Shown: piece by piece, positions 1 to 12,045 of the stretch
Position numbering within the stretch: position 1 is the stretch's first letter
Layout: each line of letters starts with the position of its first letter
NCBI GenBank assembly: GCA_009363875.1
Contig: CM018698.1
Location: 58,375,067-58,439,066 of the forward strand
Direction: 5' to 3'
DNA from: Mikania micrantha
Taxonomy: Eukaryota; Streptophyta; Magnoliopsida; Asterales; Asteraceae
DNA length: 64,000 bases
The notes under the pieces: model-generated
The model's input: only the letters and a program-made list of their open reading frames with translations
Told to the model about the DNA's origin: nothing
The model's database searches: none
Made by a program: the position numbers and the translations under genes

Positions 1-3000
1 AAACATAATTCTGAATCAAATGGCGAACATGAATCAGATTTGTGTGAATTGGAGAACACAATGGAACCAGAAATCGAATGGATGGACGGAACCGAGTTTG
101 AGGAAGAAAGTTATGTACAACAATCATGGGAATTTGATTCAGATGAAGAAGAAGATGCTGATATTTTGTTAGAACATCTAGAGTTGATTGTTCAAATGAA
201 AATGGAGCTAAAGAACACAAGAACAGGTGGTCTACCCACCATTCTTGAAGAAGTTGAAACCCCAAGAATGAAAGAAGCTTATAAACCTTTGAAAATCAGT
301 GAAAAGTTGGAGCATAGAGATCAAATGGCTGAAATTCAGAAGTTTTACAAAAGTTATGCTGAGAAAATGCGAAAATTAGATGTCTTGAATTACCAAACAT
401 TGCAGGCCATTAGTAAGTTTTATAATTCTATCTCCATTTTCATAAAGAACAAGTCATAAAAATTCTAATTTCATAATTTAGAATGTAGGTGGGATGACTT
501 AATCTTGATTCCATTTCCATATGAATAACCAAAATATGGAAAGTCTTTGGGCTTATCAAAGTTTACATTTCGAGAATTCAAATTTGACCAAAACCCTACT
601 TTTGGTGAAACAAAAGAAAATATGTTGTATTAATAATATTATTATTATTTTAAAATTTAATTTGCTATAATTTGATTTCAATATATACATAGAATAGACT
701 GGGCTAAAAACATGTGTATTACACATTTTAAATAAATAAATTTTAAGTTTATTTATTTTGAATACGATATCATATATTTCTCATATATGTTTTATAAAAA
801 TATGAGAATATAACTTTTAATATTATCATATTATTTTACTAAATTAAATAAAATCATCGCTATTTAATAGAAGAGAAAGAGGAAAGAAATTTAAAAAAAT
901 ATATCTAGCAAATATTTAATAGAAGAGACGAAAAAATATTTTTAGACTATAAACTAACTCTTGTCAATATAATTTTTTTTTTTACATTATATAGTAATGA
1001 TTAACCAAAAGACTTATAGCCTGGCAGTAAACCCTTAACTTCTTTTACGTGAGATATTGAGTTGGAGTAAGGGGTTTTTAGGTTGTAGGTTTCCACCTGA
1101 ACAGATAGGTCATGTCACCACATTCTTTTTTTTGAGATGAAAGAATGATTTATTTGCCGAAATAATCTCAGATGACCGGTGTTTGTTATTTAAAAAAAAT
1201 ATAGTAAAGATTCTCTTTGTACTAATTGCTCCTGTGAAGGATCTTTTTGTTGTAAAAGTTATTGACATGTGGGTCACCAGATTTTTTATGCCATTAATAT
1301 TTGGTAGGAAGATCCTTATTCTATGCCAATTGTTCCATGAGTATTCATTTCATGCAGCCTCATTTATAGTCAGCCTAACACTTGCCTATGGGCTATGGTG
1401 TACAATCATATTCATGTCAATTGAAAATTTACAATCAATATATGCTTTTTTGTAGTATTCCCCACTTTATTAACTTTTTATATGGCTCTAAAGTTGAATT
1501 ATAAGAGCAGTGGAATCCTCACTTTTGAAGTAAATTATTGCAAGATCCAATTTTTAAAGATTATCAAGCATGGTTTGAGTAAATTACTTAAATTTAGATA
1601 ATATTATAGAGCTGTTCAACACATAACTGATTTTTAAATAGAGAATTACAAAACCACATCTAACACATGTTTGTACATATTTATTTAACTATGATAAATT
1701 TGACAGCATGCTTGTTTGTTATGTACTTGTATGCATCATTTAGTTATGTAGTAAAATTATTTATATTGGTGTCATTTCATTAAAACTTTAATAGCTAAAA
1801 CTTTTATTGATTGATACAGATTTTCTGAGGATGAAGCATCCAGATCAGTTAAACACGGGAGAAAACGCGTCACTCTCAGCGATTAAATCTGTTGTTTTTC
1901 CAAGTTTATGGCCATGCAAGTTAAGAAGAATTTATGCAGACCCAACACTTAAATCCATCACTGAATTAAACAAAGATTTAGAAATTGTGTATGTTGGACA
2001 ATCTTGTCTTTCATGGGAGATTCTTCATTGGCAATACAAAAAAACAAAAGAATTACAGCTTTATGATCCACAAGGGTTCCGATCTTATAACCAAATTGCC
2101 CTTGAATTTCAACAGTTTCATGTTCTTCTTAAAAGGTTCACTGAAGATGAACTGTTTCAAGGGCCTAGGGTTCAGAATTACACCAAGCAGCGATGCACCC
2201 TTCGTGGCCTTCTTCAAGTTCCAGCTATCAAAGGTAAATTTGGAAGCCAAACATAACACATACATGAGGTAAAATGGGTGGGTCAAACTGGTATGGTAAC
2301 ATGTAAAAGGGGTCTGGCTTAAAATGATTAACTTTGGCTTACCTTTTGCCTAAATTAAATCATTTTGGTATAAACTACTAGTTTGTCATGTATGATTATA
2401 TATTTTTTTTCATGCTTATTTTTATAAAAAATACGTGTGTGAGTTGTCATAAATAAAACATAACATGAATCGATCCATTTGTAGATAAGGGTAAGGTGTG
2501 TCTTTATCTTTCCACCCCCAGACCCCACTCTAAGTGGGATTTTTATTGGACACGTTTGTTGCTGTTGTTGTATGAATCGATCCATTTGTCATAAGCATGT
2601 TGAAATTTCTACCTTAGTTAAATATTGTTACAACCTTAAATTTCATTGAAATTTAAAAAAATGCAATCAATAAACACATTAAATTTGAATAACTATTAGT
2701 TAATCTTTTGAAAAAGTTTGTTTCTTGTTTTGATGACAGATGACAATTTCAAAGAAAAGAAGTCATGGCAAAAAGAAGAAGGAGATGCAGTTTCAATATC
2801 ATCGATGACCAAAATAATCAAAGAATCCATGACTGTTTTCTGGGAATTTCTTCACACAGATAAAGACATTACTAATCTGTTCTTAACCATAATTCTCCAA
2901 GGCAGTAAAGCACATCTTCAAGATCCTGCAGATTCTGATCTTTTTATGCAAGTCAAAACAATTCATCAAAAGGTTTGACCTTTACATTTCTTGAATGCTT

Positions 3001-3309
3001 GTTCTCTGTGCAATTACACTTGTACATTCTAAATCTTTTGTGGATATTTTACAGAAGGAAAAGAGGCTTAAAGACATGCTAAGAACAGGCAACTGCATAG
3101 TGAAAAAGTTTCAGAAACAACAAGAAACAATCTTGGATCAACACATGTTTGTGTCACAAGTTGAATTAAAGTTGATTTCAAGAGTTTTGAACTTGCCAAG
3201 ATTGACCAGAGATCAACTGCTTTGGTGTCATAGCAAGTTAAACAACATAGTCTTCATCGATCGAAAGGTTCAAGTGGAAGATAGTCTGTTTTTGATATTC
3301 CCATGTTGA
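1..3309 (+). CDS. DUF1666-family protein, C-terminal part (5' end outside window)
   Basis: Four exons join in frame: <1-412, 1820-2233, 2740-2972 and 3055-3309 (437 residues plus stop). All three introns have GT/AG ends, and the phases (1, 1, 0) fit. Exon 1 encodes an acidic stretch, then the conserved start of the domain around EHRDQMAEIQKFYKSYAEKM. Exon 2 carries a long Trp/Tyr-rich core (LSWEILHWQY, GPRVQNY). Exons 3-4 carry AHLQDPADSDL, GNCIVKKFQK and a C-terminal end in FPC. These match the plant DUF1666 family, labelled in some annotations as ribosomal protein L34Ae-like; the molecular function is unknown. The frame is open to base 1, so the start codon and N-terminal region lie upstream. 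Intron 1 (413-1819) is AT-rich with no recognised gene; intron 2 holds a SINE. The reading frame looks intact, so the gene is probably functional. Confidence 0.87.
2465..2589 (+). mobile_element. 5'-truncated Au-like SINE in intron 2 of the DUF1666 gene
   Basis: An 89-bp insert (2483-2571) is flanked by a perfect 18-bp direct repeat, atgaatcgatccatttgt, at 2465-2482 and 2572-2589. The insert reads like the 3' half of the plant Au SINE: a pyrimidine-rich stretch, then agaccccactctaagtggga, ending in a gttgctgttgttg tail. The long target duplication and short T/G-rich tail indicate LINE-dependent retroposition. It is intronic and does not touch the splice sites. Confidence 0.8.
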
Positions 3310-3494
3310 AAAGTATGAGTATTGTTAAATTATGAGTAGAACTTGTCATAAATTCATAATCCCACTTCTTTGATCTTTTGATCCATGGGTTTTTTTAGAG
3401 GAAGATGGAGAAGGAGTGGATTTAGTAGTTCATATTAGTATAAAGCAGAAATTTGTTAAGTTATTTTGGTGAAATTTTATTGTAATGGTTATTA

Positions 3495-3500
3495 AATAAA
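3495..3500 (+). promoter_or_regulatory. candidate polyadenylation signal of the DUF1666 gene
   Basis: AATAAA lies 186 bp after the stop codon, followed by T-rich DNA. The spacing suits a plant 3' UTR, but the motif is common in AT-rich DNA. Confidence 0.4.
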
Positions 3501-4032
3501 TTCAAAATAGCCTTTTGTATCTAAAAACATTTAATGTTTATTAAAAATTAAGTTTGAGTTTATTTATAGTGTAACATAATAGCAACCAAGAAGTGTTCTT
3601 TTTATGCTTTTTATTATAAAGTCATCTAGCTTTCATATATTTTTTTTGAGTAAACTACCAAAATCATCCCTATGTTTATATGAAATTTGTTTGTTTAGCC
3701 CTTAAATAATATTTTTTTGTAATTTTGGTCTCTTCATTTGTAAAAAACAACCAATCAAGTTCCTTAATTTGTAAAAAATTGTCAATCAATTCCCTTAATT
3801 TATTAACAAAATCGTCAACAACAAAGACAGAAACCTAAGATATCGTTATACTCGCTTGAAACCTAAGATATTATCTGATGCCATGAAAACTAATTTAAGA
3901 AATATGCTACAAACGCACCTTACAGTTGTGGGTTGGGATCTTAAACATATGACACAAAATGCTATTTTTTTTTTAAAATAAAATAAAAGAAAAAAAGAAA
4001 AGGTTCCAAAATGGAAAGTTTTCAATCACTAA
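3501..4032. other. intergenic, no gene seen
   Basis: AT-rich sequence downstream of the DUF1666 gene. It contains repeats of the type caaccaatcaa/tcaatcaa and short poly-T runs. I see no coding potential. Confidence 0.5.
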
Positions 4033-4218
4033 TATAGGTGTTTCCAGTTTTTCGGATAATACCGGAACCAAAACTAGAATTACCGGAACCGGTTCTATCT
4101 TTACCTGACCAAAACCCAACCCAAACTGGTCAAATACCCAACCCTATCCAGAACCAGCTATTAAATTTGTTCACCAAACCAAAATCGGTTCCAAAAAAAT
4201 CAGTTTGTCCCTCTCTAG
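4033..4218. repeat. hAT-like MITE with GGAACC/CCGGTT-rich body (copy 1)
   Basis: It starts near tataggtgtttcc and ends near tttgtccctctcta, with an interior full of accgg/aaccgg motifs. It belongs to the same family as the copies at 10909, 11876, 26895, 30327 and 57024. The copy at 30327 has the clear 8-bp target duplication that identifies the hAT type. The left edge of the large duplicated block falls inside this element. Confidence 0.5.
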
Positions 4219-5589
4219 TCTCTAGGGCCTAGGTGAATGGGTAGAATATTAATAGGCTTATTCATTATGGGTCGATTCAAGGTTATAGACCCAATATTAT
4301 ATTCTTTTGGGCTTGTGTCAAGTACATGGGCCTTAACCCACCCCATCACGAAACATGTTTGGGGCATAAATGTAAGCAGTCGAATAGTCGATCACTGGAT
4401 TGTCTCCCCTTTGTTTTTATTACTTTATTCCAAAACAAAACTAATTCATGTTAATTGCAGTAAACAAAGTAATCTTATATTAAAATCAACGCAATTATAT
4501 AGAAATTAATCAACTTGTATATCAATAAAATCGATTAGTCTTTCAGATTAATTGGTTTATGTAATTACAATATGTTTAATCTAATAAGTTTAATAATTTA
4601 TTCAGAATCTGGATTGTTTATAACGAAATAAGATCGCTTCTTGTTCTTGATTGATTTTGATTGATCTTCTGTACCCTCTCATATGTTTACGATATAAAAA
4701 AAAGAGATAACCCTACTTCTTCAAATAAACCATATATAATAGTACTTTCATTTATCCCCTTACAAAATAAAGGTATTTATACAACCGATCTAAAACTTAA
4801 TTAATATAAATTTATTATAAAATAAATTATGGATATAAGAAATATGTGTATATATAATATATATTTTGCTAAAACTCCAACAACCTTGTTGAGCAAGAAG
4901 ATTCATGCTGGTTAAGTAATATTTTTCACATGTCTTGTCTATTATTATATTATTAGACTGATAGAATCCTTTTTTGTATTTGGTTATGTTCGTTTTGCCT
5001 ATGGTAGTCTTCAACCTTTTTAAAGTTAAAGTTCTTTTGGACACTTTGAAGAATCTAATTCTAAATGATTTTTTGATATATAATACAACATATTTCGACT
5101 TGTTGGTTAATTTTTTGATAGTCTTCATCCGTATTATTAATTTTTTGGTTAAAAGTTTATTTTTGTTTTAAATATTGGTTTCGTCTCCTCTTACTTCAAA
5201 GAATTAACATGTATCATGCGTCCCGTAAATTTCCGTCCCCTTAAAATATTCAAGTTCCGCCACTGTGCGTACATATCAAAATATAATTATAATTATAGTA
5301 CACTTACTTTTAGAATAATTCATGAACACAAACTTTTTTAATTGTGGATTACAGTCTTACGATCAAACTATAAGAAAGCTATAATGTCATCAACGAGTAG
5401 AGTGATGACACACATTGCATGACATGAGTGATGAGACTATTATTGATGGAATATATTCTAAATGACTCACACTAGACAGAAATGAAGTTCATTATCAATT
5501 TGCAATAAAGGATCGATAGGTGTGGAGAGAGCATTAGTACCTCCAAACTTGATGGTGAATTATATGATGTAAATCAATGATTTAGGGAT

Positions 5590-5890
5590 TAGTTATTTAC
5601 ACACTCAAATTTTTTATTTTAACATCTCACCGGCCTTATGCGTCTCGTATAGTTCTAAACTTCCATACGAGACATATAACACCCACTCCTCTGATACCCA
5701 ATGATTAAACAATGATTGGTCACGTATTCATCGCGTATATGACCTATACAACGCATAGAGGCCTATACAAGGTGTATATATGTTCAATCATTGATACTGA
5801 TAATTTTTAACAACCAATGATTGACTCTCTATACGCCTCAAACATGCATATACCAAGCGTATAGAGGGTGTTGATCGAGGGAGCGAGAAT
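5590..5890. repeat. imperfect inverted-repeat block with ctatacg motifs
   Basis: Motifs such as gtatagg, ctatacgcct and tacgagac recur on both strands. Parts pair with each other, for example atgattgg and its complement ccaatcat. The homologous block in copy B is 13650-13890. It may be an old MITE; I could not fix its ends. Confidence 0.3.
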
Positions 5891-6849
5891 GTGAGAATAG
5901 CAAAACCCATAATTTAGAGCTTGAAGATAATAAGCGATGAAATTTATGTATGTATTTTATTGTATAATATGATTAATTATACATGACAAATGATTAGATA
6001 TTTTCCACTTGTTAGCTTGAAGGCAGTCACCTTTATTGATTTTTTTAATAGTATCTATATATTAAAATCTTGTTTGTTTTTCTATAATTTTACAACCGTA
6101 CTTTTTTCACTTTTAATGTCTAATTGTTGGTTATAAAATCAAGTTGAAAAATAAGCAATTAATAATTTAAACCTAATTCAAACTAAGCACGAGTCTATTG
6201 TTAACCACCACTAACATATTTTAAAACAATTTCATTATACTTTTATATATGAAATTTAGTTTGATTGTCTTTTTTAATATGATGCGTCCTGATCCAAACA
6301 GAATATGTCTGCCAACATGAAAAATATTTTTGGTTAGACACTACGAATGATTTGTTATTGATGAGTAAGACACTTCAAATAGCTTGCTTGAATTTGTCTA
6401 GCTTACTTGTAAACGAGCCAAAATGGGGGGCATTGGTTAAAACTTTAAATTAATCCAAACTTTTAACATTTAATAGCTCATGTAAAAGATAATTATTATT
6501 TTTTTTACTTAATTTTTCATCATTATTTAATGTGGTCCAGTTCAAAGAATCTAACCAAGTCAAACTTATTTTTTTAAATTTGAACCAAGTGAGGCTCGAG
6601 TTCGCCCTAACTTGACACTTAGAGCAATCCTTAAAAACGAGTGGTCGGATGGAAGCAGATTTTGAAAGTCACCTCACCCGGGACCGAATTTTTGCGTAAC
6701 AAGGAGAAAGAGATTTGGGTCATTGATTTTTTAAATGGATGGTTGTAATTATGCCACATCATTAGAGATAATTAAGGAAAAAATTAAATGGCTGGAAGGG
6801 TATAATGAGTATTGTGATTGTTGTTGACTTTTTTTAACTTCTCCTTTTT

Positions 6850-7658
6850 TTTTAAAAAAAAACGTTTATAATTTTTTTATATGTTATTATTATTTAAAAA
6901 AAATAACACCATAAAATCGATCATTTTTTATATCTTTTCAACGAGTATAATATTGCTATAAATTAAAACACGATATGAATTTATTGTATATGAATTTTGT
7001 GTTTTATGGTGTTTTCGGATGGTTCATATGTCTGAACTCTCAAAACACCATAAATTGTCCAGTTTAAGTTTCATGAATACCCGAACACTATTAACACCAT
7101 AAAATGTTTACACTATAACTCGAAAAAAACCATAAAACGTATGGATGGGTTGCATAAGAAACACCATAAAAGTGTTTATGGTGTTTTTAGTACAAAATGC
7201 CATGTTTTAGTTTCATTAGTACCTGAACAAAATAAACACCATAAAATAACTCGAAAAACACCATAAAACGTGAACAACATAAAACGTAAATGTCACAAAA
7301 CATATAGATGCGTCACAAAATTAAATGTTTATAGTGTTTTTAGTGTTCAATATGTTAATTCGTGAACACCATAAACTTAAGTTTGAAAAACACCATGCAT
7401 AAACTTAAATGCTTATAATGTTTTTTGTGTTCAAAAACACCATAAAATGTCTTGTGGTGTTTCATGTTTTGTTAGTATTCAAAAACACCATAAAAAACAT
7501 CATAAAAATGCAAGTTTCATGAACACCTATTATTGGTTTTTTTAATATAGCAATATTATACTCGTTTGAAAGGTAAAAAAAAATTGATTTTATGGTGTGA
7601 TTTTTTTCAAAAAAATGTTAATGTATAAAATAGTTACATACGTTTAAAAAAAACGGTG
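6850..7658. mobile_element. foldback/MITE-like element with arrays of AACACCATAAAA
   Basis: The left arm (about 6853-6960) and right arm (about 7546-7655) are inverted copies of about 105 bp. Both end inward at the sequence acgagtataatattgctata or its close variant on the other strand. The interior contains about a dozen variants of aacaccataaaa plus several in reverse orientation (tttatggtgtttt). Duplicate B lacks this element at the matching place, so it was gained by copy A or lost from copy B. No coding frame is present. Confidence 0.65.
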
Positions 7659-8545
7659 GAAATTGCATGTGACTTGTATGTGCAGCCTCTTTTTATAATT
7701 TTGACATTTATATCCTTTAACCTAATGTACAAATGTCACTTTCTTGTTGCTTCTTACACTTTTTAAGGTTTTTATCTTTTGTAAAATATCCCTCGATCCC
7801 CTTATGAATAGTCTAAATTAAGGAGTAGATATATATATATATATATAATTTGTAAAAGTTCAACTTTAAATTGATGCAATTTAAAATTTAAGTTTATGTA
7901 GCTTTTTAAATATTAGAACTATTTTTAAAATTTTGATATAATTTTTAATTATTTTCAACTATCTTAAATAATATAAAGAGTAAATTGCATAAATCGTCAT
8001 TTATATTCACTTATTCTATGAATGATGTCCTTTATTAAAAAATAGTTACAGAAATCATCCTTATAAAAGAAAATTTATAATGGATTTCATCATTTTTCTT
8101 AATTTAAATAACGATTTATGTAATTATTTAACGGATTATGTAAATTTAAGGATGAAATCGAATATAAATTTTTATTTTAAGGAAGTTTTTTATAACTATT
8201 TCTAATAAAGTATGTGATTGATAAAATAAGTTAATATAAGGAATAATATGTGATTTACTCTGATATAAAATTAAAAAAATTGAATTTTGTTCCTGATAAG
8301 TTTTGATAAAAATAATGTAAAAAAGAGGTCAAAATATCAGAATGAATGCTTTTTTAAAATATAAGTGATAAAGATCTACTATTGTGGATACTCTAACAAG
8401 ATCCATGCATGTGATGGTTGCTTGGTCTAGTCATATTTCATTAGACATTTCTGTAGCATGTTGGCAATTAAACGGCCATGCAACTTTATTTCATGTTCTT
8501 AAATACATAGTTAATTAACACCCTCGACAGATACTACATCGATCT
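7659..8545. other. AT-rich intergenic DNA, no gene
   Basis: Homologous to 17920-18700 in copy B. Contains a short (TA)n run near 7829-7850. No ORF or RNA gene recognised. Confidence 0.5.
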
Positions 8546-8555
8546 GTTTTATACA

Positions 8556-8627
8556 ACGTTTTCAAAACCGAACCGGACGTCGAATCGGTCTCCTTAATGA
8601 TCAGAGGTCGGACCGGATGATTTTATA

Positions 8628-8664
<37 letters not shown>

Positions 8665-8794
8665 CAAAAAAATTAAAAAAAACAAAAACCTGTTCAACCA
8701 CCAGTCCGACCGGCCGGTTCATCCAAAACGGCCTTGAACCCCTAACCGGACCGGTTCACCCACCGGTTCGACCGGTCCGGTCTTCAAAACATTG
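8556..8794. mobile_element. Mutator-type MITE, 239 bp, with 10-bp target duplication
   Basis: Flanked by gttttataca at 8546-8555 and 8795-8804. The duplicated locus near 18694-18703 has one copy of that decamer and no insert, so the empty site is known directly. The ends are inverted: acgttttcaaaaccgaaccg on the left, and on the right the complement of caatgttttgaagaccggac. A target duplication of 9-11 bp fits the Mutator superfamily. The middle holds a (TA)n tract and GACCGGTC-like motifs. Confidence 0.75.
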
Positions 8795-9208
8795 GTTTTA
8801 TACATATCGTTATGTTTTATAGTTAAGCACATTGGATGTTGATAAGAAGAGTATTGGTCCTACTAGACAGTTAAACGTGTTCGAGTGACATGATCCAATG
8901 ATGGGTGAGCTCTAGTTTGAAGTCTAGCTCCACCCCGCGGGTAAGAAACACAAATTTTACACACACACACATGTGTATATATATATATATATATTATCAT
9001 TGATGTCATTAAAAACACCATTCATACATATATTACATGCAAACATCCTTTGAAAAAACGAGAAAATAAAACCACACCCTAGGAAAGCTTGAAATACAAC
9101 GTTAGTATAAGATTAAGTAGTAGCAAGCTAGCTAGATTGATAAGAAGGAGTCACTTAATTTGTACCATACCGCCTATAAGATACTAGAGAGCCATGCATA
9201 GTACCTAA

Positions 9209-9796
9209 TTAATTGATGAACTTATGACGAGCATCGATAGGTTTAGCAAACGCAAACCGCGGTAGCGCGTATCGCTTATGTGGTTCAACAGGCTGTGCAC
9301 GCGTCGACAGATCGTCAAGCATCCCTCTTCGCCTTGGATCCGCACGTGGCGAGTAATACACAGATTCTTCACTAGAGCCCAAAGCTTCATTAACATAATT
9401 AGTTGATGTTTTGAGTGGCATGCGTCCATTCATAACATTCCTGGATCCTGCCAACAGGCCCGGTCCTGAACTAACCCGGTTAAATTCATCTGAAAAGAAC
9501 CCACTTGGTGGGTTCGCAAAAAGATGATTGTTCTGGCTCACGAACGGGCTTGAGTTCTGTGGTGCATATGTGGGACTAGCCGGTGTGGATTGGGAATGAA
9601 CATATTCCTTCAAGAGTTCAGCTTTTGCAGGCGAACCAACAAAGTCTTTGAACCCACCAGTGGGGGCACGAACCCGCTGAGTAGTCTTGGTCTCAACCGC
9701 ATACAGGTTGGCTTGGACTCTAGGCTCATGATCATAACCACCTCGTTGAGCCGGCTTACCGGTATAGGTCGAGTAGCCTTTCGTCTTACCTGCCAT
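9209..9796 (-). CDS. unrecognised 195-aa basic, probably disordered protein (copy A)
   Basis: Single open frame starting at the ATG at 9796 (MAGKTKGYSTYTGK) and ending in KPIDARHKFIN. The frame extends five codons upstream without an ATG. I do not recognise a family. The protein is rich in Ser, Pro, Asn, Arg and Gly, with no obvious signal peptide, membrane segment or catalytic motif. Recognisable blocks are GGFKDFVGSPAKAELLKEYV, SDEFNRVSSGPGLLAGSR and YSPRADPRRRGMLDDLS. A TATA-like box lies 85-93 bp upstream of the ATG. A diverged second copy lies at 26330-25734 inside the duplicated block. Both copies keep a long frame, which argues for a real gene. Function unknown; a further exon cannot be excluded. 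Confidence 0.6.
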   Translation of the reverse strand: MAGKTKGYSTYTGKPAQRGGYDHEPRVQANLYAVETKTTQRVRAPTGGFKDFVGSPAKAELLKEYVHSQSTPASPTYAPQNSSPFVSQNNHLFANPPSGFFSDEFNRVSSGPGLLAGSRNVMNGRMPLKTSTNYVNEALGSSEESVYYSPRADPRRRGMLDDLSTRAQPVEPHKRYALPRFAFAKPIDARHKFIN

Positions 9797-9880
9797 TTTT
9801 GTTTGATTCAAGGGTGATTTATGTGTTTGTTTTTGCTTGGTCTGGCTATGTTTGTGAAATGTTGATTGTGGTCTTGTTCT

Positions 9881-9889
9881 TATATAATA
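9881..9889 (-). promoter_or_regulatory. TATA-like box upstream of the unrecognised gene (copy A)
   Basis: On the minus strand the sequence reads tattatata, 85-93 bp before the ATG, leaving room for a leader of about 55 nt. The same box is kept at 26415-26423 in copy B. Confidence 0.45.
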
Positions 9890-10908
9890 CTCTTAAGATA
9901 TTTTCATGTGTTGCACTGTTTTAAGATTAAGATTCGTTGGACGGTTTAAAGAATCGAATTTTAATGATAGATCATAAAAATGAATATGTTCCAAGTTAAT
10001 GGGATTGGTGGTTAATGTGAATTAGTGAACAATAAGTTGAAGTATTTAATTTCCGTATACGTTAAGTTATTTAAAGTAAATTGTTAAGATAGTTCATGTA
10101 TTATGCTAGCTGTTTGCTCTTGGTTTCTAGATTTTCTAAATTATACGGTCGGTTTCGTTTAACAAATTTATAGGCAAGGACCTAGGGCTCCCAAAATTTG
10201 GGGCCCCTATCGTTCGGTTTATCTTCCAGTTATATAATTTGTCGTTTTAAATCTAAAACTAGAGGGTTCGCTCAAATTTTTAAGAGAAAAAATTTGTGTT
10301 AGGTTCTTTTTTTACAAATAATTACATCTTTAACATTTTTGTTTAACTTTTACTTGACATTGGAATAATTTTTTCTTAATGGTACGAGTAAAAGATTTAG
10401 ACAAGTTTTCTAGTGGTAAATATGGTAATCAAGCTGATTAATAAAGAGAAGCAGATTTATAAAATTTCATCACTGTATATTGTACTTTATAGCATTATTT
10501 GTTCGTATAATTTATGATTATCAATTGTTAGTTGTAATTATTAGTAAACTTATGCGGGTAGAGACAAATTAACATGTTTTTATGTTCTTTAGAATTTGCG
10601 AACTATATTTTTTTATTGCATGAAAACAATTATTTATGAGAAGCGCCTCAATTTATTTATTTGTATTGGGCCCCAAAAAACTTGAATTAGCCCAGATATA
10701 TTACCCATAGGCCATATAGTCTCAAACTTTAACATATGTGACACACATAGTCATTAGGATGAGGGTAATTTGGTCAAACATATCGATAATTTACTATATT
10801 TATTATTATGATTTCGATTCTGGCCCGAGTGATTCTGACGCTGACCCGATAGGCCCAAATAAGCCCATATTAGTCAAACCTATTAGAGCTAATGTTTGTC
10901 TCTATCTA

Positions 10909-11070
10909 GAGGTGGGCAAAAAACCCAAAACCAGCAACCTGAACCGAAACCAGATCGGAAGCGGTCATACTCAAACAAATGGGTACGTGTGGTTCCGAAT
11001 TCTCAGAGAAATCGGAACCGGAAAAAGCGAAACCGGTTCCACCATTACCCGGCAAAACCGGAACCGGCCA
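10909..11070. repeat. hAT-like CCGGTT-rich MITE, right end deleted (copy A)
   Basis: Starts at tagaggtgggcaaaaaaccc and runs into aaccgg-rich sequence. At about 11070 it jumps to sequence that in copy B lies ~850 bp further on (near 27920), so copy A lost the right end and flank by deletion. ORFs here are translations of the repeat. Confidence 0.5.
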
Positions 11071-11495
11071 AAACCCGAATTTTCATGTTTAATTATTTGG
11101 ATTTTTAGTAAAAAACAACCCGGTCCGATTGTATCTCTAGTTCCCGGTCCGTCCAATGAACCGGCCGGTTCGTTTTAAGAGCGGTACCTGTGACTTATTT
11201 GTGTCGGCCACCTCGCCGGTTCTCGGTCCTGCAGCCAGTCTGGATCGGATTTTAGACACCGAGTGTAATAAAAACGCAGTTGATGAAAAGATAGATGATG
11301 TTGTGAGTTATTTTTTTCGGTTCTGATATTAAGAAAAATGATTGAGGGTAATATTATGTTAAGAAAGTGACCATGGTTGCTTATCTTTTTTACTTAACGT
11401 TTAGACTCTTATGTAACATGATGAAAGAATGGTATAACAAGTGTTACTTTAGATAATTATTTTATGGTTAACACACATTACACGTAGCCTAATAA

Positions 11496-11875
11496 AAATA
11501 ACTAATTTAAAATTGAGATTTTACTAAAAAACGGAACATTGAAAAACACAAAAGACGAGAATCATTCAAACGCATAAACACTGTTTATGATATGATTATA
11601 AGGGATATACATTCCAACATATCTTAAGGAATATATACGTATACATCCTCTAAAGTGCCAAAGAATATACATACGTGTATTAACACATATCATATGCGAT
11701 GAGTAGGAACGTTTAATAATGTAATAATTTTTCTTTTAGTAAGAACTAGTGTTTAGAACCGTGTTATGTGACAGGTGACTCGTCTTGGCTAGCTGTGGCA
11801 CGAGAGGCTATGAAACAGGAAATCATGCGTTGTGACGTGTAAAACCATGAAATCATCCATTTTTCAAAGAAAATA
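11496..11875. other. junction between the duplicated blocks
   Basis: About 380 bp of AT-rich sequence between the right edge of copy A and the left edge of copy B. It has no match elsewhere in the window that I can see, and no gene. Confidence 0.5.
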
Positions 11876-12045
11876 GAACTGGAAACGAAATCGGAATTTC
11901 CGGAACCGGTTCCATCTTTACTCGGCCAAAACGTAACCTGAACTGGTCAAGAACTCTACCCTAACTAGAACCATTAATTAACTTTGTTAACCAAACCATA
12001 ACTGGTTCCAAAAAAAAAAAAATCGGTTTGCCCCTCTCTAGTCTC
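11876..12045. repeat. hAT-like MITE, left end missing (copy B)
   Basis: Homologous to 4060-4218 but without the left terminus. This shows that the duplication boundary falls inside the MITE. Contains ccggaaccggttcc and a poly-A run near 12009-12021. Confidence 0.45.

Larger units (their letters stand above)
4070..11495. repeat. Segmental duplication, copy A
   Basis: Aligns by eye, in the same orientation, with 11885-28334 once later insertions are skipped. Matching landmarks include 4200-4700 with 12030-12500, 4860-6340 with 12890-14365, 6400-6690 with 17260-17590, 7805-8540 with 17920-18700, 8805-9160 with 18700-19040, 9160-10180 with 25660-26715 and 10750-11495 with 26740-28334. The left edge is inside a MITE; the right edge is at cacgtagcctaataa. 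Apart from the gene at 9796-9209 and the elements listed, the long gaps (4219-6849, 7659-8555, 9890-10908) are AT-rich with no gene recognised. Confidence 0.85.

Noticed and set aside
1183..1455. 90-codon ORF in intron 1 of the DUF1666 gene
   Set aside because: AT-rich, hydrophobic by composition, inside a clear intron, no family resemblance.
10738..11178. 146-codon ORF (and its counterpart at 26733-27152)
   Set aside because: Mostly a translation of the CCGGTT-rich MITE; frame not conserved between the copies.
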